Shown one piece after another: positions 38,804 to 48,247 of a stretch of DNA of 64,000 nucleotides. Both the position numbers and the translations under genes were made by a program. The stretch covers positions 4,658,501 to 4,722,500 of the forward strand of contig NZ_CP159258.1 in assembly GCF_040438925.1 (NCBI RefSeq), given 5' to 3'. The first letter of the stretch is position 1; every line of letters begins with the position of its first letter. Under the pieces are notes generated by a model, which saw only the letters and a list, made by a program, of their open reading frames with translations, made no database searches and had not been told where the DNA came from. Source of the stretch: Pseudomonas sp. MYb327. Lineage in GTDB: Bacteria; Pseudomonadota; Gammaproteobacteria; Pseudomonadales; Pseudomonadaceae.

Positions 38804-39933
38804 CAGCCCCTCGGCGCCAGTTCGATAACGTGTGGCAAATGCCAGAAGGCATCGCGTACCGCGCGGTCGGAGAAGCGTTCATGCAGGCGTTCGAGCATCA
38901 GCTCGGCGCATTGCTGACGCTGCTGCTCGTCCATCGCGGCCAGATGCTGCAGTCCTTGAGCCAAATGCTCGGCATCGCCCAGCGGGAACAGAATACCCAC
39001 GCCTTCGACCACTTCCTTCGCCCCGCCACACGCCGTGGCGAGCAACGGCACGCCCGCCGCCATGGCTTCGAGCAAGACCATGCCGAACGGTTCGTGATCG
39101 GAACTCAGGGCAAACACGTCGAAGGCGCGGAAATATCGTCGGGCTTCGGGAACCTGGCCGAGGAACAGCACACGGTCGCCAATCCCCAGTTCGCGGGCCT
39201 GAGCCTTGAGATCCTGTTCCAGACGACCGCTACCGAGAATCACCAGTTGGCTGTTGGCCGGCAAACCCGGCAGCGCGGCGGCAAAACCCTCCAGCAACGT
39301 CGCCTGGTCCTTGTCCGGGTGTAGCCGTCCGACGTTGCCGACGATCCAGGCATCCGCCGAGAGGCCGAGGATTTCCCGGGCCTCGCGCGCCGACACCTGG
39401 CTGTCCTGCAAGGCTTGCACGTCGATGCGGTTGTACAGCGTTCGAATCCGCCCCGCCGGCCACTTGGGCAGGCATTGGCGCATGTCATCGCGTACCGCAT
39501 CGGAAACCCCGAGCAGACTGAGACGCTTGCGAAAGATTTGCGCGAAGAGTTTACGGCTGCCGCGCTTGTAATCGTCAAACGCGTGATGCACGCCAATCAC
39601 CGGCAACGAAGTGCCAAGCAAGGCGATATAAATAGGTTTGAAACGGTGGGCGATACAGAAACTGAAGTTGCGCGAAGCGGCGATCTTGCGCAGATCGCCG
39701 ATGGCGCCCAGCTTCAGGCCGCGGATGGCCCTGGAGCTGTATTCCATGAACAACACTTCATCGGAAGCGCATGCCGCGGCGACTTCAGCATCGGCGACCC
39801 CGGTCAGAAACACCGTGGTCACGCGATAGCCGGTTCCCGCGAACAGGCTGGCGTACTGCCGCGCGCAGTCCAGAAACGGCCCGTCATAGCCGTGGCAGAA
39901 CTGCAGCACATGGCGTTCAGCCGAGCGTGTCAT
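38803..39933 (-). CDS. wapH: LPS core glycosyltransferase WapH
   Basis: A 376-residue GT4 glycosyltransferase. The GNVGRLHPDKDQATLLEGF donor-site segment and the E-x7-E motif in DHEPFGMVLLEAMAAG are present. The N-terminus MTRSAERHVLQFCHGYDG and the position between the carbamoyltransferase and mig-14 match PAO1 wapH (PA5004), proposed to add an outer-core sugar. The ATG at 39933 lies 17 bases inside the preceding gene, so translation is coupled. Sugar specificity is not readable. Confidence 0.85.
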   Translation of the reverse strand: MTRSAERHVLQFCHGYDGPFLDCARQYASLFAGTGYRVTTVFLTGVADAEVAAACASDEVLFMEYSSRAIRGLKLGAIGDLRKIAASRNFSFCIAHRFKPIYIALLGTSLPVIGVHHAFDDYKRGSRKLFAQIFRKRLSLLGVSDAVRDDMRQCLPKWPAGRIRTLYNRIDVQALQDSQVSAREAREILGLSADAWIVGNVGRLHPDKDQATLLEGFAAALPGLPANSQLVILGSGRLEQDLKAQARELGIGDRVLFLGQVPEARRYFRAFDVFALSSDHEPFGMVLLEAMAAGVPLLATACGGAKEVVEGVGILFPLGDAEHLAQGLQHLAAMDEQQRQQCAELMLERLHERFSDRAVRDAFWHLPHVIELAPRG

Positions 39934-41674
39934 ATGCGTTCGCGCCCTCTTTGACCACCAGAATGTCTTCCATGATCAGGTACTGTAGATCCGAACCGAA
40001 GAACATGTTCAGGGCGTCCGTCGGCGAGCAGATCATCGGCTCGCCACGACGGTTGAGCGAAGTGTTCAGCGACACGCCGTTGCCGGTCAGCACTTCCAGC
40101 GCTTTCATCATGTCGTAATAGCGCGGGTTGTATTCGCGCTTGAGCACCTGGGCCCGGGAGGTGCCGTCCTCGTGGACGACTTCCGGCACGCGGGTTTTCC
40201 ATTCTTCCGCCACTTCGAAAGTGAAGGTCATGAACGGAGCCGGGTGATCGATCTTGATCATCTGCGGCGCCACGGTGTCGAGCATCGACGGGCAGAAAGG
40301 CCTCCAGCGCTCGCGGAACTTGATTTGGTGGTTGATGCGGTCAGCCACGCCCGCAATGCTCGGGCAACCGATGATCGAGCGACCACCCAAGGCGCGCGGA
40401 CCAAACTCCATGCGCCCCTGGAACCAGGCCACCGGGTTGCCATCGACCATGATCTTGGCGATCTGCTCGGGCATGTTGTCGAGCTTGCGCCACGTTGGCT
40501 TGTTTTCGTGACGGGCGCAGGCCGCGATCACGTCTTCGTTGCTGTACGACGGGCCGAGGTAGACGTGTTCCATCTTCTCGACCGGTACGCCGCGGGCGTG
40601 AGACACATAGGCCGCGGCGCCGACTGCGGTGCCGGCGTCGCCGGACGCAGGCTGCACGAACAGCTCTTTGACGTCGTCGCGGGCGATGATTTTCTGGTTC
40701 AGCTTGACGTTCAAGGCACAGCCACCGGCGTAGGCCAGTTTGCCGGTTTCCTTGAGCACGTCGCCCAGGTAGTAGTCGATCATCTGCAGCGAAATTTTTT
40801 CGAACAGCGCCTGGATGCTGGCGGCGTAGTGGATGTACGGCTCGTCAGCGATGTCGCCTTCGCGCTTCGGACCCAGCCACTCGATCAGCTTCGGCGAGAA
40901 GTAGTAACCCTTGCCCTTCTCTTTGTAGCGACGCAGGCCAATGACGTTGGCGTAATCGGTGTTGATGACCAGCTCGCCGTTTTCGAACGAGGCCAGGCGG
41001 GAGAAATCGTATTTGCTGGCGTCGCCGTACGGTGCCATGCCCATGACCTTGAACTCACCGTCGAGCATATCGAAACCGAGGAATTCGGTAATCGCGCCAT
41101 AGAGGCCGCCGAGGGAGTCCGGATCGAAGAATTCCTTGATCTTGTGGATCTTGCCGTTTTCACCGTAACCAAAGAAGGTCGTGGCGTACTCACCCTTGCC
41201 ATCGATCCCGAGGATCGCGGTTTTCTCTTTGAAACCGGAGCAGTGGTAGGCGCTGGAGGCGTGAGCCAAGTGGTGTTCGACCGGCTCGATCTTGATCTTT
41301 TTCGGATCAAAACCCAGTTGCTCCAGGCACCAGACGATCTTGTTGCGATAGCGCTTGTAGCGTCGATTGCCCATCAGGATCGCGTCGAGTGCGCGGTCCG
41401 GTGCGTACCAGTAACGCTTGGCGTACTGCCAGCGGGCCTTGCCGAACAGGCTGATCGGCGCGAATGGAATCGCTACCACATCGACGTCGGAAGGCTTGAT
41501 GCCGGCCTGCTCGAGGCAGAACTTCGCTGATTCGTAGGGCATGCGGTTCTTTGCATGTTTATCGCGTACGAAGCGCTCTTCTTCCGCCGCCGCGACCAGC
41601 TTGCCGTCGATATACAGGGCTGCGGAAGGATCATGGCTAAGGGCGCCGGACAGGCCAAGAATCGTCAATGCCAC
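39917..41674 (-). CDS. wapO: NodU/CmcH-type carbamoyltransferase (core heptose)
   Basis: A 585-residue O-carbamoyltransferase. The first residues GLSGALSHDPSAAL are the family signature, followed by the YrdC-like metal-binding His segment HLAHASSAYH and GGCALNVKLNQ. In P. aeruginosa the equivalent (PA5005, WapO) places a carbamoyl group on inner-core heptose II. The start is GTG at 41674 with AAGAGG about 11 bases upstream. It is the first gene of the unit wapO-wapH-mig-14-dnpA. Carbamoyltransferase is sure; the wapO label comes from position. Confidence 0.85.
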   Translation of the reverse strand: MALTILGLSGALSHDPSAALYIDGKLVAAAEEERFVRDKHAKNRMPYESAKFCLEQAGIKPSDVDVVAIPFAPISLFGKARWQYAKRYWYAPDRALDAILMGNRRYKRYRNKIVWCLEQLGFDPKKIKIEPVEHHLAHASSAYHCSGFKEKTAILGIDGKGEYATTFFGYGENGKIHKIKEFFDPDSLGGLYGAITEFLGFDMLDGEFKVMGMAPYGDASKYDFSRLASFENGELVINTDYANVIGLRRYKEKGKGYYFSPKLIEWLGPKREGDIADEPYIHYAASIQALFEKISLQMIDYYLGDVLKETGKLAYAGGCALNVKLNQKIIARDDVKELFVQPASGDAGTAVGAAAYVSHARGVPVEKMEHVYLGPSYSNEDVIAACARHENKPTWRKLDNMPEQIAKIMVDGNPVAWFQGRMEFGPRALGGRSIIGCPSIAGVADRINHQIKFRERWRPFCPSMLDTVAPQMIKIDHPAPFMTFTFEVAEEWKTRVPEVVHEDGTSRAQVLKREYNPRYYDMMKALEVLTGNGVSLNTSLNRRGEPMICSPTDALNMFFGSDLQYLIMEDILVVKEGANAYDTLG

Positions 41675-41839
41675 AGGGGTCTAGCCTCTTTAGTCTGCGT
41701 GCAGGCGCAACGCGCCTCAAAAATTAATGTGCCCTCGCAACGGGCGAGAGACAGCTAAAGGGCGGGATTATAGCTTAAAAGCAGCTTCAATCCTCTAGCT
41801 GCAAGCGGCAAGAGAAAGCAGTGGTGACCCTGGCATTGT

Positions 41840-42175
41840 TCATCCACGCGTGGGCCGCCAGTAAATCTGAATATTGCCATCCACACCCTGCCGGTAAATC
41901 GTATAGGGCAAGACGGCGGTGTCCAGCGCGCCAGACAAGGCCAGATCCAGCAAAACCAGCGAAACGAGGATGCCCGTGGGATCGGGCGGCGCATTCAATA
42001 CACAAAAATCGTAGGCCAGGCCGCTGTAGACCCGAGGGATGGACTGACAATAGGTTTTTTGCCGACGAAGACTCTGGGCCGCGCCGGCATCGTCCTGCAA
42101 GACCGTTACGGCGGTCCCGCACCCCGTCAAAGCCAGTGAGATAACACCTGATGCGACTGCCGTCTTGATCGTCAA
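41840..42175 (-). CDS. YceK/YidQ-type lipoprotein
   Basis: A 111-residue lipoprotein: lipobox LTGC near residue 19-20, then DUF1375 features (PRVYSGLAYD and LDLALSGALDTAVLPYTIYRQ). Function unknown. The start is TTG at 42175, favoured by GGAGG 7 bases upstream; the longer frame lacks a binding site and would bury the signal peptide. It sits alone between the two LPS units with 165 bases on the left and 148 on the right and shares no operon clues. Confidence 0.8.
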   Translation of the reverse strand: MTIKTAVASGVISLALTGCGTAVTVLQDDAGAAQSLRRQKTYCQSIPRVYSGLAYDFCVLNAPPDPTGILVSLVLLDLALSGALDTAVLPYTIYRQGVDGNIQIYWRPTRG

Positions 42176-42300
42176 AGCTTGCCCTCCGAGTACGTCAGGC
42201 AAACTAGCATCGCGGTCATTCAGGCCACAGTTCATGACTTCCCAAGATCGTGTAGGACGGCTCTTAAGCGAATGCCCCTAATCTTCGCTGGCAGTTCGGG

Positions 42301-42321
42301 GCCTCATCGCGAGCAGGCCCG
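42301..42321. repeat. Half-REP remnant near the tandem kinase stop
   Basis: CCTCATCGCGAGCAGGC repeats the right half of the element at 49355-49446 (same 17 bases) but its partner is gone. Confidence 0.6.
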
Positions 42322-42323
42322 CT

Positions 42324-43775
42324 TCAGGTCGCGCTGGAGATGTCTTTGGGCAAACGCAGATCAATCATTTGATACAAGGCACTGCCTTCAGGCCAGTTGC
42401 GCATAAACCGCGCCCGATCCCGCGCATACGCAGGGGCAAAGCTGCCGAGCGAACCGTGCTGGCACATCGAATCCAGATCGATCAGCGCCCAGCGGTCTTC
42501 CTGCCAGAACAGGTTGTGGCCCTTGAAATCGCCGTGGCTGATGCGCTCTCGAATCAGTTCGGTGAACAGGTGATCCAGCGCCAACAGTTCGGCTTCCGGA
42601 GCGTCTCCGCTTTCAATATATGGCGCAAAGCGTTCGATGATGTCCGGTCCGGGCAGATGCTCGGTGACCAGATAGGCCCGGCTGCGCAACCAGAGAAAAC
42701 GCTTCTCAAGCAACGCCAGCGGTTTGGGCGTGGCGATGCCGAGGAACGCCAGCCGATTGCCTTCGCGCCAGGAATGCCAGGCACGGCTCGGGCGCCAGAA
42801 GCGCTTGAGCCAGTGGGCGAATCCTTTGATGTTGTAGCGCTTGATGACCAGCGTACGGCCGTCCACCTCGACTTTGCCTACGCTCGCCGCGCCGCCGGTC
42901 TTGTACAAGTGACCCTGGTCGAGCAAGGCATCGGCCTGAGCCAACACCGGCAGCATCGCCGCTTCTTCCTCGCGACGAATCGCGCGCAAACCGAACGCAC
43001 CGCGCTGGACGCTGAACAGCGTGCATTCGCGACCTACCTTGATCAGATAGTCCTTGAGCCGCCAGGCGCGGACCTTGTCGATATGTTTCTGCAAGGCTTC
43101 CATGGGCAAGGCGTGCTCGCCGTTGCTGAGCAGGTAATACACCAGCAATTCTTCAATGAAGGGCTCAATCGACTTGGGCAACTGGGCAAAAAACACCCCG
43201 AGGTTTTCCAGAACTTTTTGCCGCGAGAGTGGCTGACCAGGGGTTTCGGAGCAAATCCCGGCGCCGTCGATCAAATACAGTCGATTGCCCTGACGCAAAA
43301 GGTTGTCCAGATGCAGGTCTTCCTGCCACAGGCCTCTGCGGTGCATTTGACCGATGGCGCCTAACGCCTCAGCCAACACCGCTCCCTGCCCGTCGGACAA
43401 CACCGGTAAATTCTCGACCTGCTTCCAGGTATCACCCAGACTTTCGGCGCCCTCCAGAAATTCGAATAGCAGCCAGCCGCCCTCGCCCTCCTTCAAGCCA
43501 TCAGCCAACAGCTGCGGCGTGGTCAATCCTTGAGCGGCAAGCAAGCGCACGCCGTCCAGCTCCCGCTGAAAATGCCGAGCTGCCTTGCTGCCGACCAGCA
43601 ATTTGGCCAACACCGGCCGGCCGCGCCAGACACCGGCACCGACATAGCGCTGCCCCGGCAACACCCGCAACAGGGTCAACAACTGTAATTCGGCGGGGCC
43701 GGCGGCATCGGCCAGCGAAAGACTCAACGGCAGGCTCGGTGTACGGCCAGCGTTTTTCAGTTCAGACAAACGCAT
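42324..43775 (-). CDS. LPS-region protein with two tandem kinase-fold domains
   Basis: A 483-residue protein in the PA5006 position. Two kinase-like domains can be read. The first (about 40-220) has Lys58 in RPVLAKLL, a loop QEDLHLDNLL with Asp153, and LIDGAG with Asp170. The second (about 285-460) has Lys312 in TLVIKRY, loop HGDFKGHNLF with Asp416, and LIDLDSM with Asp433. Both look able to bind Mg-ATP. The single-base overlap with wapQ (TGATG) makes it the last gene of the waaF unit. It probably phosphorylates core heptose or related groups, but this is inferred. Confidence 0.85.
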   Translation of the reverse strand: MRLSELKNAGRTPSLPLSLSLADAAGPAELQLLTLLRVLPGQRYVGAGVWRGRPVLAKLLVGSKAARHFQRELDGVRLLAAQGLTTPQLLADGLKEGEGGWLLFEFLEGAESLGDTWKQVENLPVLSDGQGAVLAEALGAIGQMHRRGLWQEDLHLDNLLRQGNRLYLIDGAGICSETPGQPLSRQKVLENLGVFFAQLPKSIEPFIEELLVYYLLSNGEHALPMEALQKHIDKVRAWRLKDYLIKVGRECTLFSVQRGAFGLRAIRREEEAAMLPVLAQADALLDQGHLYKTGGAASVGKVEVDGRTLVIKRYNIKGFAHWLKRFWRPSRAWHSWREGNRLAFLGIATPKPLALLEKRFLWLRSRAYLVTEHLPGPDIIERFAPYIESGDAPEAELLALDHLFTELIRERISHGDFKGHNLFWQEDRWALIDLDSMCQHGSLGSFAPAYARDRARFMRNWPEGSALYQMIDLRLPKDISSAT

Positions 43776-44527
43776 CAGCGCTTCTCCTTATGGCCGCGGC
43801 GCGCGGTCAGGCGCTGTAGCCAGCTGTCGATCAGCGAACTGTCCTGCGCCTGATCCAGATAGGCAGCCAGCAAAATGCGCAACTGCGCTTCGCTCCACTC
43901 CGGCGCCCGACGCAGCAATGGTTCCAGGTCCTTGACCCGGTCGCGCTGGCCAAGCAGCAAAGGCCGGGTCTTTTCCAGGTCAATCAACTGGGCCTGGTAG
44001 CCGTCGCCGCTGGCCTGGAGAAAAATGTGCTTGGGATAAAAACAGCCGTGAACCTGGCGCTTACCGTGCAGGCGCTGCGCCAGTTGCCCGCAGGCCTGCA
44101 GAATTTTCGTCTGCTGCGCCTCGCTCAGGTCCGACCAGCATTGCAACAACGAGTCGAGGTCATCCCAGCCGTCCAGGGCGCGAGTCAGCAGAATCGCGCG
44201 GACTTCGCCATCCACTTTGCGTTCACCGAAGAACGCTGCTTTCAGCGCCGGAATGCCGAGCTTTTCATAGCGGCTGATATTGCGAAACTCACGGGCGAAA
44301 CTCGGCTCGCCGAAAGGCGCATGCAACGTGTACATCTGGTAGTTGCTCTGACGCTTGAGGTAGAAGCCATGACCTTCCAGATCCAGCCGAAACACGCTGC
44401 TCCAGCCACCGCGGACGGAGTTGGGCTCGTCCACGGCTTCAAGCTGCCGGGCCCAGAGCGCGTCGAAAGTGCCGAGGCCGTGGCGCTCAAGCAGCGCACG
44501 GTCTTCAGCGGCCAGAAAATCAGTCAT
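43775..44527 (-). CDS. wapQ: WapQ/InaA-like kinase-fold protein, catalytic Asp replaced
   Basis: A 250-residue protein with the Kdo/WaaP-type kinase fold. The lysine is in FYLKRQS (Lys58) and the metal Asp in LIDLEKTRP (Asp183). The catalytic loop reads VHGCFYPKHIFL: the Asp of HRD is Cys162, as in InaA-type relatives. Position between wapP and the tandem kinase matches PAO1 PA5007 (wapQ). Overlaps wapP by four bases and the next gene by one. Kinase activity should not be assumed. Confidence 0.85.
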   Translation of the reverse strand: MTDFLAAEDRALLERHGLGTFDALWARQLEAVDEPNSVRGGWSSVFRLDLEGHGFYLKRQSNYQMYTLHAPFGEPSFAREFRNISRYEKLGIPALKAAFFGERKVDGEVRAILLTRALDGWDDLDSLLQCWSDLSEAQQTKILQACGQLAQRLHGKRQVHGCFYPKHIFLQASGDGYQAQLIDLEKTRPLLLGQRDRVKDLEPLLRRAPEWSEAQLRILLAAYLDQAQDSSLIDSWLQRLTARRGHKEKR

Positions 44528-45258
44528 TCGCGTCCCTCGAAAAATCTCACCACGTGCCGGATCCGTTTTTTATCGGCCGCATTCAGCCGGTTCCGTTGGC
44601 GGTATTGCAGGTAAAAGCGCAGGCGCTGGGTGGCCGACAAGTGATACTTGGCCACTTTGTCGAGGCACGCCAGGTCTTTGGTGATGCGATATTTGAGCCA
44701 GAAACCGCGCCAGAAATCACCGTTGGGGCAATCGATCAGGAAAAGCCTGGCCTGATCGTCGATCAGCAGATTGCGCCACTTCAAATCGTTGTGGGTAAAA
44801 CGATGGTCATGCATGGTCCGGGTGTAACCCGCCAATTGACGGCTGACGGTGTCGACCCAGGCGCGGTCCGCGAGCTTGGGATCATGCCGATCGGCCAGTG
44901 CGGACAAGTCTTCGGTGTTCGGCAGTTCGCGGGTGATCATCGCTCCGCGATCATACGCAGCGCCACGTCGTTCCAGGCCCCAGGCGATGACTTCGGCGGT
45001 GGGAATGCCCCATTTGGCGAAACGCTTGAGGTTTTGCCATTCCATTTTCACCCGCGGCTTGCCCAGGTAACGACGCAAGCCCTTGCCCGCGCCCACGTAG
45101 CGCTTCACGTAATAATTGACGCCATTGCGCTTCACGCGAATGACCTCGGACAGCGGATCGCGGGTCAGGCGCTCGCCCTGAAGTGCAAACACCGCCTCAA
45201 GACTGCCGAAGTCTTCGGCCAGGTCGTTGTAGCCAGGCTCCAGATTCCAACCCGCCAT
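44524..45258 (-). CDS. wapP: LPS core heptose kinase WapP
   Basis: A 244-residue Kdo/WaaP-family kinase. Lys52 (YYVKRY), the loop FTHNDLKWRNLLID with catalytic Asp158, and FLIDCPNG with Asp176 are all present, so it should be active. In P. aeruginosa PA5008 it phosphorylates core heptose after WaaP. The ATG shares one base with the waaP stop (TGATG) and its stop overlaps wapQ by four bases. Confidence 0.9.
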   Translation of the reverse strand: MAGWNLEPGYNDLAEDFGSLEAVFALQGERLTRDPLSEVIRVKRNGVNYYVKRYVGAGKGLRRYLGKPRVKMEWQNLKRFAKWGIPTAEVIAWGLERRGAAYDRGAMITRELPNTEDLSALADRHDPKLADRAWVDTVSRQLAGYTRTMHDHRFTHNDLKWRNLLIDDQARLFLIDCPNGDFWRGFWLKYRITKDLACLDKVAKYHLSATQRLRFYLQYRQRNRLNAADKKRIRHVVRFFEGRE

Positions 45259-46064
45259 CAGAGCGCGTCCCCGTATCGCTGTTTACGGTCGTAGAGTTTG
45301 TTGGCCTTGCCTTCGAGCCAGCTCAGCAGCGCCGCTTCTTCGGCCAGGATCTGGCGCAGCGGCTGCTGGAAGTAGCCTTTGAGGAAGCGCAGTTTGTCAC
45401 GCTGGGTCAAGCCAATGTCCAGGGCCGAAAAGTACAGCGCCGCCAGATCCTTGTTACGCCAGCGCTGGGTAATGGCCGGACGGGTCTGGGCGCGGTGCAG
45501 GTCGATCACCGAGAGTTTGAAGTCTTCAGCGGTCACCGGTTTATCGGTGTGCAGCAGGAAGTGGCAGATGTAGCAGTCGCGATGGTTGACCCCGGCGCGA
45601 TGCATCATGCCGGTCATGCGCGCCACTTCGGCAATCAGCGCGCGCTTGAGTGTTGGCTCGGGCGGCTGCTTGACCCAGTTGATGCTGAAATCTTCGAGAC
45701 TGATGGTCGGCGCCAACTCTTCGGTGACGATAAACGAGTGCTGGTCTGCCGGGTTGCTGCCCTTTTCGCCGTAAGCGACCGCGGTCATGGTCGGCACGCC
45801 GACTTCCTGCAAGCGCTGGATGGCTTTCCACTCCTGGCCCGCGCCAAGTACCGGCAGCTTGGCGGTGAGCAGGTTCTTGAAGATCTCGCCCCAGCCGATG
45901 CCACGGTGGATCTTCACGAAAAACCCGTTGCCGTCCACTTCAGTGCGCAGGGTGCGGCGAGCTTCAAGTTCGCGGTACACCTCGCCCTGCAAGCCCTCGA
46001 CTTCGGCGAACGGGTCGCGCCCGGCCCAGAGGCTTTTGAACGGTTCAGCCAGCATCAACTTCAT
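45258..46064 (-). CDS. waaP: LPS core heptose I kinase WaaP
   Basis: Adds phosphate to heptose I of the inner core; essential in P. aeruginosa. 268 residues. Lys51 in FFVKIHRG, catalytic Asp163 in NHRDCYICH and the later VIDLHRAQTRP (metal Asp) fit the known enzyme, including the Asp163 number. The ATG overlaps the waaG stop (TAATG). It is the fourth gene of the waaF-C-G-P unit. Confidence 0.96.
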   Translation of the reverse strand: MKLMLAEPFKSLWAGRDPFAEVEGLQGEVYRELEARRTLRTEVDGNGFFVKIHRGIGWGEIFKNLLTAKLPVLGAGQEWKAIQRLQEVGVPTMTAVAYGEKGSNPADQHSFIVTEELAPTISLEDFSINWVKQPPEPTLKRALIAEVARMTGMMHRAGVNHRDCYICHFLLHTDKPVTAEDFKLSVIDLHRAQTRPAITQRWRNKDLAALYFSALDIGLTQRDKLRFLKGYFQQPLRQILAEEAALLSWLEGKANKLYDRKQRYGDAL

Positions 46065-47185
46065 TAAGCGTGCTCCGCCAGAATCACATCGGCCGCGTGC
46101 TGCGGCATGCTATAGAGGTCGGCCGTCTCGGCGAAGGCCACACCGTTGCGGCTCCAGGCCGCCCGCGCTTGAGCGTCGTTCAACATATTGGTCAGGAACT
46201 GCGTCAGTTGCGCCTGATCGAACGGTTCGTCCAGCACCAGGCCGGCATCGGCCTCGGCAATGTAATGGGCGTAACCGCACACCGCACTCACCAGCACCGG
46301 CAACCCGGCCACCAGCGCTTCGAGCAACACGGTGCCGGTGTTTTCGTTGTACGCCGGGTGGATCAACAGATCGGCGCCAAGCAGGAAGCGCGGGATATCG
46401 CTGCGCCCCTTGAGGAACGTCACGTTGTCGCCGAGCCCCAGCGTGGCGCCCTGCATCTGGAATAACTTGGGGTCGTCCTGGCCAATTACAAACAGCCGGG
46501 TGCGCTTCTTCAGATCAGCGGGCAACGCGGCCAACGCCTTGAGGCTGCGATCAACGCCCTTGGTCTTGAACCCGGAGCCGATCTGCACCAGCAGCAAGTC
46601 GTCGTCCTCGAGATTGAATTCGGCGCGGAACCCGGCGCGAATTTCGTCGGCATCCGCCGGCCGACGACGATCCTGGGCTATGCCCGGTGGCAGCAGGTGG
46701 AAGCGTTCCAGCGGCGTGTCGTAATGCTTGATGAACAGCGGTTGCTGGACTTCGGAAATCATCAACACTTCGGTCTTGGCGTCCTTGGCGAACACCGCGC
46801 GCTCGTACTCAGCGAAGTGGCGATAGCGGCCCCAGCGGCGGTACAACGAGTTGCGCAGATTCTGCGCCTTGTCTTCGAAGCAACCGTCGGCGGCGTAGTA
46901 GACGTCCAGGCCCGGCATTTTGTTGAAGCCGATCAGGCGATCGACCGGACGCTTGGCCAGGTCCGCTTCCATCCATGCGCTGAGCTTTTCATTGCGACGA
47001 TGGTTGAAGAACGCCTTGACCGGCGCCACCAGCACTTCGAAACCCGGTGGTACGTCGCCTTCCCAAATCAGCGTGTAGACGCGAATCTGATGCCCGCGCT
47101 TTTGGCACTCCAGGGCAATGCGCATGAAATCGCGCTGCAAGCCGCCAAACGGAAAATACTTGTACAGGACGAATGCCAATTGCAT
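46064..47185 (-). CDS. waaG: LPS core glycosyltransferase WaaG
   Basis: GT4 enzyme that adds the first outer-core sugar (galactosamine in P. aeruginosa, glucose in E. coli) to heptose II. 373 residues, the typical length. The N-terminal YKYFPFGGLQRDFMRIA is the hallmark; the GSGFKTKGVDRSLKAL and HPAYNENTGTVLLEA (E-x7-E) donor-site motifs follow. It is coupled to waaC (TGATG) and to waaP (TAATG). Confidence 0.96.
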   Translation of the reverse strand: MQLAFVLYKYFPFGGLQRDFMRIALECQKRGHQIRVYTLIWEGDVPPGFEVLVAPVKAFFNHRRNEKLSAWMEADLAKRPVDRLIGFNKMPGLDVYYAADGCFEDKAQNLRNSLYRRWGRYRHFAEYERAVFAKDAKTEVLMISEVQQPLFIKHYDTPLERFHLLPPGIAQDRRRPADADEIRAGFRAEFNLEDDDLLLVQIGSGFKTKGVDRSLKALAALPADLKKRTRLFVIGQDDPKLFQMQGATLGLGDNVTFLKGRSDIPRFLLGADLLIHPAYNENTGTVLLEALVAGLPVLVSAVCGYAHYIAEADAGLVLDEPFDQAQLTQFLTNMLNDAQARAAWSRNGVAFAETADLYSMPQHAADVILAEHA

Positions 47186-48246
47186 CAGCGCAGCTCCTCA
47201 GCCAGTAACAACGTGCTCAGTCGGCTCGCGACACGCTCGGGATTCAGACGCGTGAAGCACAGGGGCCACTCGCGTTTCAGGTCGAACCGGCGGGCGTCAT
47301 CGGCCGTCGGTTGATAAGTGCATTTCTTTTGCAGACACGGTGCGCAGGGGAAATCGCTGGCCAGGTGAATCTGCGACTTGCCGTACGCGCCGGTCAGGCC
47401 CGGATTGGTCGGACCGAACAGCGACAAGGTCGGCACGTCCAGCGCGGCGGCCAAGTGCCCGAGGCCGGTGTCCACCGCCACACAAGCCTGTGCACCGGCC
47501 AGCACTTTACCGACGCCGGCCAGATTCAGCTTGGGCAGCACTTCGACGTGCTTCATGTCCTTGGCGATGCGCTCGGCGCGGGCCTTCTCGATCGGGTTGC
47601 CCCACGGCAGTTTCACCCCGACACCGAGGTAACCGACACGCTCGGCCAGCTCACGCCAATAGGCTTCCGGCCAGTGCTTGGTGTCCCAAGTGGTGCCATG
47701 CAGGAAGAGCACGTACGGATTCTTGCGCGGCAATTCCACCAGTCGCTCGACGTTCAGGCCGTAATCGCCCAGGCCTTTGGGCAAGTCATAACCCAGGGCC
47801 ACGGCAAACAGCTGACGCACTCGCTCTACCGCGTGCTGTCCTCGGGCCACGGCCAAACGGCGGGAATAGAAACGTGCGGCAATCGGCTCGCGAGCGGAGT
47901 CCTTGTCGAGCCCGGCGACCGGGGCTTTGACATAGCGTGTGAGCAAGGCGCTTTTCAGCAAGCCCTGGGCATCGATGACCAGGTCGTATTTTGTCGCGCG
48001 AATGCTTTGCTTGAAGCGCTTCCACTCGCCGCTCTTGATGGTCTGCCAGATGTTTTTGCGCCAGCGGCGGATCGCCACCGGAATCACCTTGCCCACGGCC
48101 GGGTGCCAGGTCGGGATTTCGGCGAAACCCTCTTCCACCACCCAGTCGAATTGGATGCCGGGAATCGCCCGCGCCGCATCGGTCAGCGCCGGCAAGGCAT
48201 GAATCACGTCTCCCAGCGATGAAGTCTTGATCAGCAGTACCCGCAA
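47185..48246 (-). CDS. waaC: LPS heptosyltransferase I WaaC
   Basis: Transfers the first heptose from ADP-heptose to Kdo. 353 residues of GT9 type, with the N-terminal LLIKTSSLGDVIHALPALTDA, GTTWDTKHWP, and VDTGLGHLAAAL. The start is TTG at 48246: GAGG lies 9 bases upstream and the waaF TAG stop is one base away. A TTG five codons earlier overlaps waaF and is less likely. It feeds waaG directly. Confidence 0.94.
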   Translation of the reverse strand: MRVLLIKTSSLGDVIHALPALTDAARAIPGIQFDWVVEEGFAEIPTWHPAVGKVIPVAIRRWRKNIWQTIKSGEWKRFKQSIRATKYDLVIDAQGLLKSALLTRYVKAPVAGLDKDSAREPIAARFYSRRLAVARGQHAVERVRQLFAVALGYDLPKGLGDYGLNVERLVELPRKNPYVLFLHGTTWDTKHWPEAYWRELAERVGYLGVGVKLPWGNPIEKARAERIAKDMKHVEVLPKLNLAGVGKVLAGAQACVAVDTGLGHLAAALDVPTLSLFGPTNPGLTGAYGKSQIHLASDFPCAPCLQKKCTYQPTADDARRFDLKREWPLCFTRLNPERVASRLSTLLLAEELR

Positions 48247-48247
48247 A

